Source: Aquimarina mycalae (GTDB taxonomy: Bacteria; Bacteroidota; Bacteroidia; Flavobacteriales; Flavobacteriaceae). From it: a stretch of DNA of 64,000 nucleotides. Positions 1 through 8,168 of the stretch are shown here, in pieces. The translations under genes were made by a program, and so were the position numbers. The stretch lies in NCBI RefSeq assembly GCF_029906345.1, contig NZ_JARYGY010000001.1, forward strand, positions 160,851-224,850, in the 5' to 3' direction. The notes below the pieces were generated by a model, which worked only from the letters and a program-made list of their open reading frames with translations, searched no databases and had not been told where the DNA came from. The first letter of the stretch is position 1. Each line of letters begins with the position of its first letter.

Positions 1-163
1 TCTCTACACTAAGGTGATAAGTGTTTTGGTTCGAAGTCTTCTTAGTAGAAGAAATGTTTGTGCTTTCAATAGGGTTATTATTTTTTTTCCAAAAATTATT
101 GGTTTGTGAAAACCCAAAATGGAAAACAAATAAACCCATAAATAAGACGAGTTGATTTTTCAT
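1..163 (-). CDS. N-terminal fragment of a secreted protein (cut by window edge)
   Basis: An ATG at 163 on the minus strand opens a frame that runs off the left edge; 54 codons are visible. The first ~20 residues are a signal peptide (MKNQLVLFMGLFVFHFGFSQ), followed by a Ser/Thr/Asn-rich stretch beginning TNNFWKK. A short 'W-K' motif just after the signal peptide is something I associate with flavobacterial T9SS-exported metallopeptidases, but the fragment is too short to assign a family. It should reach the cell surface or medium. The signal peptide is clear; the function is not. Confidence 0.6.
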   Translation of the reverse strand, partial: MKNQLVLFMGLFVFHFGFSQTNNFWKKNNNPIESTNISSTKKTSNQNTYHLSVE

Positions 164-385
164 CGCTAAAGTATAAGTTTGTGTTAGTTTTACAAACTTA
201 GTTCTATAACCTATGCATGAATCGTACTATACTAACAATACCTAACACTATATTACCGATAATGATTAAATTCTAAAAATTTAACATTTTTACGGTTAAA
301 ATCACATGTTTTGAAGCTTAAAAACAATTAATATGTTAATATATTTATTAATTAAAAAAATAATCAATAAACGCGTTTTCAAACA
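164..385. other. AT-rich intergenic region, no gene seen
   Basis: This stretch separates the 3' end of the signalling operon from the start of the truncated secreted protein. It should contain that protein's promoter and the operon's transcript end. I found no consensus TAnnTTTG promoter and no convincing hairpin with a T-tract. Confidence 0.4.
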
Positions 386-1039
386 TTATAACTTAAACAA
401 GTTATTTTTCATACAATAAATTACTAATCCAACTCTGGTTTTTACTTGTAGTTTTTTAAAAACCGATTCTCTGTAATTTTCAATAGTTTTAGGACTCAAG
501 GACATTTCGTTAGCAATGCTTTTATAGGTGAGCTCTGAACAGGTATACTTTAAAAAAGTCCATTCTCTATCCGTGAGTTTTTCAGCAAGATTCTGACTAA
601 TATCCTCATCTGCTTTATCTGAATATTTTAGTGCAGTTTCTATTTTACTAGAGTAATAAAAACCTTGTTCGATCACCATTTTCATGGCAAATTCAAAATT
701 TTCTGGATGTATATCTTTTAACAAATAACCTCTCGCACCAGCTCTCAGCATTTTGATAATTGTTTCTTCATCATCCTCCATAGTTAATGCCAATACTTTT
801 TGCTCTGGTTGATTTTCTTTTAACCATTGCATTGCCTGGATGCCATCCATAACTGGCATTTTAACATCTAATAAAATCAATTCTGGTTTTTTCCTTTTAT
901 GAAGATAATATTGCGTAAGCTCTTTTCCGTTTCTAAGTATTGCCAATACTTCATACCCTTCCAAATTTGTAATAAGGCTTTCCAAAGATTGCGCAAAGAG
1001 CAGGTGATCATCGACGATAACAACTGTTTTTTTCTTCAT
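386..1039 (-). CDS. NarL/LuxR-family response regulator
   Basis: A 217-aa protein with an N-terminal receiver domain (about 5-120) and a C-terminal GerE/LuxR helix-turn-helix (about 150-212). The receiver shows the acidic pair near residue 10 (VDDH), the phospho-acceptor Asp58 (LILLDVKMP) and a conserved Lys in GYLLKD. The HTH reads LTDREWTFLKYTCSELTYKS and continues through SPKTIENYRESVFKKL. It starts 15 nt after the stop of the HisKA_3 kinase gene, so the two almost certainly form a cognate pair. Its targets are unknown; the G-run elements seen upstream of several operons here are one candidate class of site, but that is speculation. Confidence 0.95.
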   Translation of the reverse strand: MKKKTVVIVDDHLLFAQSLESLITNLEGYEVLAILRNGKELTQYYLHKRKKPELILLDVKMPVMDGIQAMQWLKENQPEQKVLALTMEDDEETIIKMLRAGARGYLLKDIHPENFEFAMKMVIEQGFYYSSKIETALKYSDKADEDISQNLAEKLTDREWTFLKYTCSELTYKSIANEMSLSPKTIENYRESVFKKLQVKTRVGLVIYCMKNNLFKL

Positions 1040-1054
1040 TTTAATTTTATTTTA

Positions 1055-1843
1055 TTATACCTTATCTTCTTCTTTAAATGGATATCGTAATGTAAGCAAC
1101 ACTCCTTTTCCAGGTTCTGCCACGCAATCCAGTTTTGCATTTACTATCGCTGCCCTACTTTTCATGTTTAACAATCCAGAATTAGCTTGTACCGACTCCA
1201 TATCATATCCTACGCCATCGTCTTTTACAGTTATAATAAGATCTTTATTTGTATACTCAAGTTTCACCAACAAATTAGATGCCTCGGCATGTTTTATAGT
1301 ATTTGAGAAAAACTCCTGAATAATTCTATATAAAATGATTTCATCTTTAGGATTAATATGCACTTCATCTCCTGATACAATAAACTCAGGAGTCAAGAAA
1401 TTAAGTTTTTTAAATCGATCTAATTCTACTTGTATAGATTTCTCTAATCCTATGTTTTGAATCACCTCATGGTTTAGGGTCTTAGAAAGGTTTCGGATCT
1501 CTTGAAGACTATCACCCACCAATCCTCTAATATCATTTATTGTTTCTTTTCCTTTAGCATCTAGCGTAGTACTCGCAATATTAATCTGCATTACTGCAGT
1601 AGATAATAATTGCCCTATATTATCGTGAAGTTCCCAACTTACATTCTTAAGTGTCTGTTCCTGAATTTCTAGTTTAGAGTTTTGTAGTTCTTCCTCAAAA
1701 CGCTGCTTTGCTTTAAATCGTTCTAGCAATAATTTGTTTTTTCGACGCTGAAAAGCAACAAAGAATATGATACCGAATATCATAAAAAATAAGATAATAA
1801 CGGTAAAGTAAACTAATAATAAGATCTGTTCTTTCTCGAGCAT
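1055..1843 (-). CDS. HisKA_3 sensor histidine kinase without an input domain
   Basis: About 262 aa from the ATG at 1843; an ATG at 1867 would add 8 residues and overlap the upstream gene by 55 nt. An N-terminal hydrophobic segment (about 5-31) is followed by a coiled linker, the HisKA_3 dimerisation domain with phospho-acceptor His73 (SWELHDNIGQLL) and an HATPase_c domain with N-box FFSNTIKHAEAS and G-box VKDDGVGYD. This is the NarX/DesK class that pairs with NarL-type regulators, and such a regulator is next in the operon. The protein has no periplasmic or cytosolic sensor domain, so input probably comes from a partner; the overlapping upstream gene encodes a 7-TM protein. Confidence 0.93.
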   Translation of the reverse strand: MLEKEQILLLVYFTVIILFFMIFGIIFFVAFQRRKNKLLLERFKAKQRFEEELQNSKLEIQEQTLKNVSWELHDNIGQLLSTAVMQINIASTTLDAKGKETINDIRGLVGDSLQEIRNLSKTLNHEVIQNIGLEKSIQVELDRFKKLNFLTPEFIVSGDEVHINPKDEIILYRIIQEFFSNTIKHAEASNLLVKLEYTNKDLIITVKDDGVGYDMESVQANSGLLNMKSRAAIVNAKLDCVAEPGKGVLLTLRYPFKEEDKV

Positions 1844-2508
1844 ACTATAAAACCAATCGTATAACAAGTATACATAAAAATATTGGCGAAAGTTAATATT
1901 GACCTATAGATTTCAACAAATTCTGGGCTTTTAGTATTACTATAGTATTCTCCATAAATAAATATTGGATTCACTAATATATGAAAAACCAATGCCCCAA
2001 CAGAAATATAAAATACAAGGATTTTATAAAAATCTAAGATTTTGTCGCTTTGCAATACTTGAAAATAAAAATATATAATAAAAAACAATAACAATAATGT
2101 TCCCAAAATCAAACTAAACAAAGCAGGAGACTCAAAGAAAACACCAGAAAGGATCAAATTTAATAAAGAAGTTACTATAAATAAAATTATAGAATAAACA
2201 CCTATTTTCTTTGCCTTAGTTGATTCAATAAAATTTAAGAAGAAAAAAAGATAAAAAGAAAAACTTATTATATCATAAGAATTATAAGCCCAATGATTTT
2301 TATATAAAAAAGTATCTTTTAAGAAAAATAGTTGATCATAATTCTCAATTAATGAAGGCATCCACCCAAAGAAAGTATCAAATAAAGCAGTAAACCATAA
2401 AAAATAAACAAAGTACCGAGAGATTTTATCCTCCCGATACTTTTTAATATAAACTGTTCCAAAAATCGCTGTTACGATTTCGAAAAAATTAATAATCAGT
2501 AAAAACAT
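1813..2508 (-). CDS. Seven-segment integral membrane protein, candidate sensor partner
   Basis: A 231-aa protein from the ATG at 2508, which lies directly behind the stop of the upstream gene; a longer start at 2556 would overlap that gene. It is almost entirely hydrophobic with about seven predicted membrane segments, starting MFLLIINFFEIVTAIFGTVY and ending ILTFANIFMYTCYTIGFIVC. No catalytic motif is visible. Its 3' end overlaps the kinase gene by 31 nt, so the two are translationally coupled. Given that the kinase has no sensor domain, this protein may supply the input; that is inference from context. Confidence 0.8.
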   Translation of the reverse strand: MFLLIINFFEIVTAIFGTVYIKKYREDKISRYFVYFLWFTALFDTFFGWMPSLIENYDQLFFLKDTFLYKNHWAYNSYDIISFSFYLFFFLNFIESTKAKKIGVYSIILFIVTSLLNLILSGVFFESPALFSLILGTLLLLFFIIYFYFQVLQSDKILDFYKILVFYISVGALVFHILVNPIFIYGEYYSNTKSPEFVEIYRSILTFANIFMYTCYTIGFIVCSRKNRSYY

Positions 2509-2509
2509 T

Positions 2510-2911
2510 TTAATAAATCTTTGGTGGATGACCTGTTCCACCCCTATTAAAAGCATCTATCTCATAATTATTTTCAGGATCCCCTCCATCTTTACCTGAA
2601 GCTCCAGGTCTAGAACCTGTCGGAGCAAAAAACAAGGTAGAATACCCTTTGCCCATTTTACATTTAGATTTAGGATATGAACCTAAATATACTCGAATTC
2701 CTGGATCCTTAATCCCTTGTTCTTCAGATTCTTGTTTTACATAGGCCAAATATTCTTCTAGCTCAGCCACCGACCAATGAAATTCTCGTGCATCTTCAAA
2801 TCCTAATTTTTTTTGAAGGCGTTTTCCTCTTTTCTTACACCAGTTATTATGAAGCTCTCTTGCCTCTTCTACTTTAATACATTTTTCAGGTTTTTGTATT
2901 TTCTTTGCCAT
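2510..2911 (-). CDS. Conserved hypothetical soluble protein, first gene of the signalling operon
   Basis: 133 aa from the ATG at 2911 (MAKKIQKPEK); an upstream TTG at 2953 would add 14 residues. The N-terminal half is charged and helical. The C-terminal half is Gly/Pro-rich (TGSRPGASGKDGGDPENN, ending GGTGHPPKIY) and carries the stretch YLGSYPKSKCKMGKGYSTLF. I do not recognise a named domain. It sits 1 nt upstream of the 7-TM gene and is therefore part of the kinase/regulator operon. A role in sensing or output is possible but nothing in the sequence shows it. Confidence 0.75.
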   Translation of the reverse strand: MAKKIQKPEKCIKVEEARELHNNWCKKRGKRLQKKLGFEDAREFHWSVAELEEYLAYVKQESEEQGIKDPGIRVYLGSYPKSKCKMGKGYSTLFFAPTGSRPGASGKDGGDPENNYEIDAFNRGGTGHPPKIY

Positions 2912-3269
2912 GACATAAATATTTTTTGGGTTTATAGTTGCTAATATATCCAATTAATAATATTTCTCACAAATAGCCATACCCTTTTTTTGATTTTTTT
3001 TTACGGTAAAACCGTATGTTCAAAGTATTGATTATCAGAAACTTAAATATATGTTAAAAAAAATAAAAAAAATAATTCAAGGGGGTTTTCCCCCTATAAC
3101 AGCAAGGTGTATTTCCCCTAAATCATCTATAGATTTTTATTACAATCCATATTATAGAATACAAATAAATTATTAAGCATAAGTGGTTTCTATAAACAAA
3201 CAAGAAAGCCTAGCCTTACAATGCTTAGCTAGTTTTTATCCGTTAGAGGGCATCATATAAACAAGAAAC
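2912..3269. other. Intergenic region with G-run element
   Basis: The region separates pxpC from the signalling operon, both on the minus strand. Around 3081-3117 the minus strand reads AGGGG, about 20 nt, GGGGG, AAAA, CCCCC, so it contains both a spaced pair of G-runs and a 5-bp GC hairpin (3081-3094). On the minus strand the hairpin is followed by a T-rich stretch, so it may be a weak terminator for pxpC. The paired G-runs resemble elements upstream of other minus-strand genes in this window. A weak imperfect dyad lies near 3210-3232. Confidence 0.4.
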
Positions 3270-4139
3270 TTATCCTATCTCCACGCCACTATATATTTCA
3301 AAATTAATATGCTCCCCAACTCTCTTTTGCGCAATTCTGTTGATGGAATCTTCTGTTAATTGTAAAATTCTAGGATAACCACCTGTAGTTTGACAATCCC
3401 TCATCAAAACGATTAATTGTCCTGATGGAGTTAATTGAACCGTTCCTGGTAATACAGGAGAAGTCAACATAGAAGAAAGATCATTTTTTAAGGATTCATT
3501 CAATGGAATTGCCATACGATTTCGATCATTAGAAATTGTAAATTTCATATCTAACAAATCCTTAATTTGACTATCTGATAACTGATCAAATTCTGGACCT
3601 TCATACACCTCAATACTTCTATTTTCATGTAAAAAAAAAGATGTTTTTATAACTACATTTTTCGCTAAAGAATCAGCACAACTTCGATATGAAATAACAT
3701 CTCCTTTTTTAAGAAATCCACTTTTAGTAATTAGATTATATTGCGATCTACTATCAAGAATAAATTCTGACAAAAAACCAAACTTTATTCCTACATATCC
3801 AAATACTCCTTTTTTGATATTTTTCAACTTCAGAACATCTCCATTATTAACCCTAAATTGATAATTCATTTTTTGAATTTCATCATTCAAAAAAGGGGTG
3901 CATTCAGCTCCCGTAATACAAATAATAGTATCGCCATGAAATTTCAATACAGGAGGAATCATTGTCCATTCTATTACTGCAGTATTTTCATTATTATTTA
4001 AAATAGCATTAGCCAAATACAAAGCTCGCATATCCATTGCTCCACTCTTTGGCACACCATATTTCGAAAAACCAAAACGTCCTTTATCCTGAATAGAAGA
4101 ATATAAACCTGAAGATATTATTTCTAACTCACCTATCAT
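3270..4139 (-). CDS. pxpC: 5-oxoprolinase subunit C (KipA/AHS2 family)
   Basis: 289 aa, the usual length of the biotin-dependent carboxyltransferase-like KipA/AHS2 family. The diagnostic opening SGLYSSIQDKGRFGFSKYGV and following PKSGAMD are present, as is the later CQTTGGYPRILQLTEDS. With PxpA and PxpB it forms the ATP-dependent cytosolic enzyme that opens 5-oxoproline (pyroglutamate) to glutamate. It overlaps pxpB by 4 nt. Identity is firm from both motif and operon context. Confidence 0.95.
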   Translation of the reverse strand: MIGELEIISSGLYSSIQDKGRFGFSKYGVPKSGAMDMRALYLANAILNNNENTAVIEWTMIPPVLKFHGDTIICITGAECTPFLNDEIQKMNYQFRVNNGDVLKLKNIKKGVFGYVGIKFGFLSEFILDSRSQYNLITKSGFLKKGDVISYRSCADSLAKNVVIKTSFFLHENRSIEVYEGPEFDQLSDSQIKDLLDMKFTISNDRNRMAIPLNESLKNDLSSMLTSPVLPGTVQLTPSGQLIVLMRDCQTTGGYPRILQLTEDSINRIAQKRVGEHINFEIYSGVEIG

Positions 4140-4870
4140 AAAATATCATATTCAGGAATGTAAAATACAGAATTATTTGACAATCTTATATCGTTATATT
4201 CTTTTTCTTTTATCGATATAAATTTAATTTTATCTCCTGGATTAGCAAAACAACAATCATCAATTTTTACATTAAAAAATTGAACTGGCGTCTTACCAAT
4301 TACATGCCAACCTCCAGGACTATCACATGGATAAATTCCTGTTTGATTTCCTCCAATTGCAACAGATCCTTTTTCCAATTTTAAACTTGGAACAGATTTC
4401 CTAGGTGTAACCAAACGATCATTCAATCCACCTAAATATAAAAACCCCGGCAAAAACCCAATAAAATATACTGTGTATAATGGAGTAGTGTGTAACGAGA
4501 TTACCTCATCAATGTTCAATGATTTTTTCGACGAAAAAGACTGAAGCTCTGGAGCAAGATTAACACTATAACAAACTGGTATTTTCCACAAGCGTTTTTT
4601 CAAACCCAAATCACTAACGTCTTCAAAAAACAATGATTTTAGTGTTAAAATCTCGTTATAGATATTTTCTATAGTAGATACATAATAAATTAATAACGAG
4701 TTATATGATACAATTACTTCAATAATTACTTTATCATAAAATTTTTCTATGGATTTTTTGTAAAAAAGCAAAGATTCTAAGAGAATTTCATCAACTTTTG
4801 ATGGCCCTTGTATTAAAATTGCTCTCTCACCATAGCGTTTATATTGAAATTTAATTTTAGATTTTTTCAT
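4136..4870 (-). CDS. pxpB: 5-oxoprolinase subunit B (KipI/AHS1 family)
   Basis: 244 aa with the AHS1/KipI signature: YTVYFIGFLPGFLYLGGL, then TPRKSVPSLKLEKGSVAIGG and QTGIYPCDSPGGWHVIGKTP. It overlaps pxpA by 4 nt upstream and pxpC by 4 nt downstream, typical of tight translational coupling of a heteromeric enzyme. The Bacillus KipI homologue is known as a kinase inhibitor, but the operon with pxpA/pxpC supports the oxoprolinase role here. Confidence 0.95.
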   Translation of the reverse strand: MKKSKIKFQYKRYGERAILIQGPSKVDEILLESLLFYKKSIEKFYDKVIIEVIVSYNSLLIYYVSTIENIYNEILTLKSLFFEDVSDLGLKKRLWKIPVCYSVNLAPELQSFSSKKSLNIDEVISLHTTPLYTVYFIGFLPGFLYLGGLNDRLVTPRKSVPSLKLEKGSVAIGGNQTGIYPCDSPGGWHVIGKTPVQFFNVKIDDCCFANPGDKIKFISIKEKEYNDIRLSNNSVFYIPEYDIL

Positions 4871-5598
4871 TTCAACACAAAATTACGCTTAGTAAACTCT
4901 TCATATATATATGCTAAAATCTCAACAGATTTTGGATTATCTCCGTGCACACAAATGGTGTCAAAAAAAATCGAAAGCTCCTCTCCTTTTATTGTTTTTA
5001 CTTTTCCTTCTACAATCATCCTTAATATATGATCAACAATTTTTTTAGGATTTACCAGCACAGCATTTTTCTCAGAACGAGAAACCAAGGTTAAATCACT
5101 GTTATAATTCCGATCTGCAAAAACTTCAAATCTCACATCAATAAAACCTCTACAAAGATATGAAATCATTGAATCTTTAGGCGATATTAATAATAAACTT
5201 TTATCAATATTTATTATTGATTGGATAATTGATTTTGCCACCACTTCATTTTTCATTGCTTCGTTATACAATGCTCCATGAGGTTTCACATGATGAAGTT
5301 TACCACCTTGTTCTTCTGTAAAAGATTTTACCTTTTGGATTTGATACATCAAAGTTTCCGATAAATCATTGGGCGAAATATCCATGACAGATCTACCGAA
5401 ATTTTCACGATCAGGATAAGAAGGATGTGCTCCTATTTTTACATGATGTTGTAATGCTAGTTCAATTGTTTTTTTGATCACTTCATCATTTCCAGCATGT
5501 ACTCCACACGCAATATTACACCATGAAATAAAGGGCATGATTTGTTCATCAAAACCTGCCTCTTCTCCAACATCTGCATTTAACAAAATTCTTTTCAA
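4867..5598 (-). CDS. pxpA: 5-oxoprolinase subunit A (LamB/YcsF family)
   Basis: 243 aa, normal LamB/YcsF length. Signature motifs are LLNADVGEEAGFDEQIMPFI, NIACGVHAGNDEVI, the metal/substrate-site HPSYPDRENFGR, and VKPHGALYN. This subunit acts on 5-oxoproline together with PxpB and PxpC in the cytosol. It is the first of the three pxp genes and starts 26 nt after the stop of the Nramp-like transporter gene, so all four may share a transcript. Confidence 0.96.
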   Translation of the reverse strand: MKRILLNADVGEEAGFDEQIMPFISWCNIACGVHAGNDEVIKKTIELALQHHVKIGAHPSYPDRENFGRSVMDISPNDLSETLMYQIQKVKSFTEEQGGKLHHVKPHGALYNEAMKNEVVAKSIIQSIINIDKSLLLISPKDSMISYLCRGFIDVRFEVFADRNYNSDLTLVSRSEKNAVLVNPKKIVDHILRMIVEGKVKTIKGEELSIFFDTICVHGDNPKSVEILAYIYEEFTKRNFVLK

Positions 5599-5624
5599 TT
5601 TCTTACAAATATTATTAATTTTTC

Positions 5625-6845
5625 CTACATACTTTCAAGAACTTTCCAAACCCCTCTAATTCCTAAAAAACAAGTAATGATTAAAATCAAAATTCCAATC
5701 AAATTTTGTTTCCATGAATTTGTATAATTCCCCAATATTTTCTTCTGATTCATTACCCATAAAAGAAAGACTGCTACTATAGGTAATAATAGGCCATTTG
5801 CTATTTGCGCAAATCGAATTATTACAATTGATTTAATTCCCAAAGAAGAGAATAAAACACCCATCAATAATATAAATATCCATACAGATCTAAAGGATTT
5901 ACTTTTAAGTCCATCTTGCCATCCTAAACATCCTTTTACTACATAAGCAGCGGCTAAAGGTGCCGTAATCGCAGAGGTAATTCCTGCGGCAAACAACCCC
6001 ATCGATAACACATATTTAGCCATAGATCCAAAAACAGGTTCCAACCCTTTTGCCAAATCGGCAGCATTATTGACTTCTGTAGTTTGTATTGCTGCTCCAG
6101 CAATGATAATCGCCATTGATACCAATCCGCCTAGCACAATAGCTACAATGGTATCCTTACGCGCCAAGGAAAGGTCATCAGATGATTTCCACTTTTCACT
6201 CACCAAAGAAGCATGTAAAAACAAATTATATGGAACCACTGTTGTTCCTACCAATCCAATAATGGTCAATGTTTTATCTGCCGAAAAATCAGGTATAAAG
6301 CCTTTCAATAAAAGAGATAAATCAGGTTTAGTAACTATTGCGGTTATAATGAAAGCTACACTCATACATAACACCAATACAATAAGGCTTCGCTCTAGTA
6401 TTTTGTAATTTCCAATGTACAAAAGAACAAATGCTATTACTCCAATAATAATACTCATATAGTTTATAGAAATAGTTCCTATCTCTATAGTTGGTGATCC
6501 AAAAATAGTTGATAAACCAAGTACTCCTCCACTAATATTACCCGCTTCATATGCCGCATTACCAATAAAAATAGCTGAAAGAATAATTATAATAAGTCCC
6601 CATCGAACTACTTTATTGCTGAATTGTGATTTTAAAACTTCACTTAATCCATTCTGTGTAATTATTCCAAGTCTAGCAGCCATTTCCTGCAACACGATAC
6701 AGGCTATTATTGATAATACTAACGCCCATAACACACTGTATCCAAAATTAACACCAGCCAATGTACATACTGTAACTGTTCCAGGACCAATAAACGCTGC
6801 AGTTACCAACGTTCCTGGGCCAATATTAGAAAACCATTTTTTCAT
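5625..6845 (-). CDS. Nramp-family transporter with non-canonical metal-site residues
   Basis: 406 aa with about 11 membrane segments and clear Nramp-fold sequence (IGPGTLVTAAFIGPGTVTVC; FGYSVLWALVLSIIACIVLQ; VGTTVVPYNLFLHASLV). Canonical metal transporters have Asp-Pro-Gly-Asn in helix 1 and Met-Pro-His in helix 6. Here helix 1 reads GPGT and helix 6 reads VVPYN, so the metal-coordinating Asp/Asn and Met/His are missing. The gene lies directly upstream of pxpABC in the same orientation, which suggests a linked substrate (5-oxoproline or a precursor) rather than Mn2+/Fe2+. Family assignment is firm; the substrate is inference. Confidence 0.88.
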   Translation of the reverse strand: MKKWFSNIGPGTLVTAAFIGPGTVTVCTLAGVNFGYSVLWALVLSIIACIVLQEMAARLGIITQNGLSEVLKSQFSNKVVRWGLIIIILSAIFIGNAAYEAGNISGGVLGLSTIFGSPTIEIGTISINYMSIIIGVIAFVLLYIGNYKILERSLIVLVLCMSVAFIITAIVTKPDLSLLLKGFIPDFSADKTLTIIGLVGTTVVPYNLFLHASLVSEKWKSSDDLSLARKDTIVAIVLGGLVSMAIIIAGAAIQTTEVNNAADLAKGLEPVFGSMAKYVLSMGLFAAGITSAITAPLAAAYVVKGCLGWQDGLKSKSFRSVWIFILLMGVLFSSLGIKSIVIIRFAQIANGLLLPIVAVFLLWVMNQKKILGNYTNSWKQNLIGILILIITCFLGIRGVWKVLESM

Positions 6846-6912
6846 ATGTTCGCATTATGATTATACATAGGTATTCTTTTATTATTTCTGATTTCTTTGA
6901 AACATTTTAATT

Positions 6913-8052
6913 TCATTTTTCTATCTCATTATCAAGTGCATAAATAGCAAAAGAACCTAACCAATGTCCTCCTTCATAACTATCACCAACAAGATTAGGT
7001 AATGAATATGTTACATGTTGATTGGCAACATTAATAAGATGTTTATATTCTGGATATTGACTTGCCAATCCATATAACACCCATGCTCTACTAAAATTAA
7101 GTCCGTCTAAATGCACCAGTTTTCCATCGGTACGATCAGAAACCTCACCCACTGCGATGTTAAAATTTTGATCCTTAAGCTGTGGCATAAAATCACTAAT
7201 CCATTTCTTAAAAGAAGATTCATCTAAAACCCTCCTCATAATATCCAGCTCTTCAAAACAAGGGGATAAAAAATCATACCCGCTTGGTTCCCATACAATT
7301 GGACAACCTAAGTCATTACTATAAAAAGCTTTTGCTCTGGTAGAAATCGCGTTTTTAAGAGATTCGTTTTGAACACTATTGGCATAATCAAAAGCAAATG
7401 ATAATCCAAATGCAGTATTGGTATGCTCTCCCACTCGAATTGGATATTTCAATTTTGGTAAAAACTCTATATAACGTTGTACAATTACATCTGTTAGCGG
7501 TTGTAAATTACGTTCCAGTTCTTTGGCTATTGGATCTTCCCAAGTATGAATTTCTTCGGCAAGTTTTAACAACCAAGCCCAACCATATGTTCGCTCGTAG
7601 GATTTATTATGCACTCCATTAAAGTATGCTACCTCTGCTTCTATGTGCTCTTTAGATATACTAGTCAAAAGCATAGTTTTTATCTCAGCTGCTTTTTCTA
7701 TTTCTGGAAAGGATTTTAGTAGTTTCACCAAAGACCAATGCCCATGAACTGCAGAATGCCAATCAAAACACCCATAAAATGCTGGATGCAAAATTTTAGG
7801 TTCTGCAATATCTTCTTTTCCGCCTATGGTCTGCCCTAGTTTATTAGGATACTCTGTATCTATACATGATAAGGGCAACTCTACTAAAGTAACAGCTTGC
7901 TTTTTTGTTAATACTAACGGTTTTTCTATTACAATTTCGGAAGTATTCTTTTCAATTGCTGAAGATGATTCTGATTGGTCCTTATTAGAAGTGCCTGATG
8001 TATTACAACCTACAATTGTGATCCAAAAAAACAGTATTGCGAATCGATTCAT
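6913..8052 (-). CDS. DUF2891 family lipoprotein
   Basis: 379 aa. The N-terminus is a lipoprotein signal (FFWITIVGC, lipid-modified Cys16) followed by a Ser/Asn-rich linker. The rest matches the DUF2891 family as I know it, with motifs LHPAFYGCFDWHSAVHGHWS, VGEHTNTAFGL, EPSGYDFLSPC and DGLNFSRAW. The fold looks like an alpha/alpha toroid as in glycoside hydrolases and lyases, but no activity is established for the family as far as I know. It stands alone between the eCIS locus and the pxp genes. Probably anchored in the cell envelope facing the periplasm. Confidence 0.85.
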   Translation of the reverse strand: MNRFAILFFWITIVGCNTSGTSNKDQSESSSAIEKNTSEIVIEKPLVLTKKQAVTLVELPLSCIDTEYPNKLGQTIGGKEDIAEPKILHPAFYGCFDWHSAVHGHWSLVKLLKSFPEIEKAAEIKTMLLTSISKEHIEAEVAYFNGVHNKSYERTYGWAWLLKLAEEIHTWEDPIAKELERNLQPLTDVIVQRYIEFLPKLKYPIRVGEHTNTAFGLSFAFDYANSVQNESLKNAISTRAKAFYSNDLGCPIVWEPSGYDFLSPCFEELDIMRRVLDESSFKKWISDFMPQLKDQNFNIAVGEVSDRTDGKLVHLDGLNFSRAWVLYGLASQYPEYKHLINVANQHVTYSLPNLVGDSYEGGHWLGSFAIYALDNEIEK

Positions 8053-8168
8053 ATATCTATATTTTTAAACTTTTCCCAACCAAAAAGATGATTGCTTTTT
8101 AAAAATATTGATTTCCTATTGTTAATCTATATGATTGTTGATAACATAGATGAATAGTTCATAAACTA

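Noticed and set aside
3210..3232. Dyad after pxpC as a terminator
   Set aside because: Only a 5-bp outer stem with mismatched inner part and no clean T-tract; not strong enough to list as a feature.
6913..8052. DUF2891 lipoprotein as a member of the eCIS cluster
   Set aside because: It has a lipoprotein signal, is separated by 116 bp from the ATPase gene and its family is widespread without eCIS.
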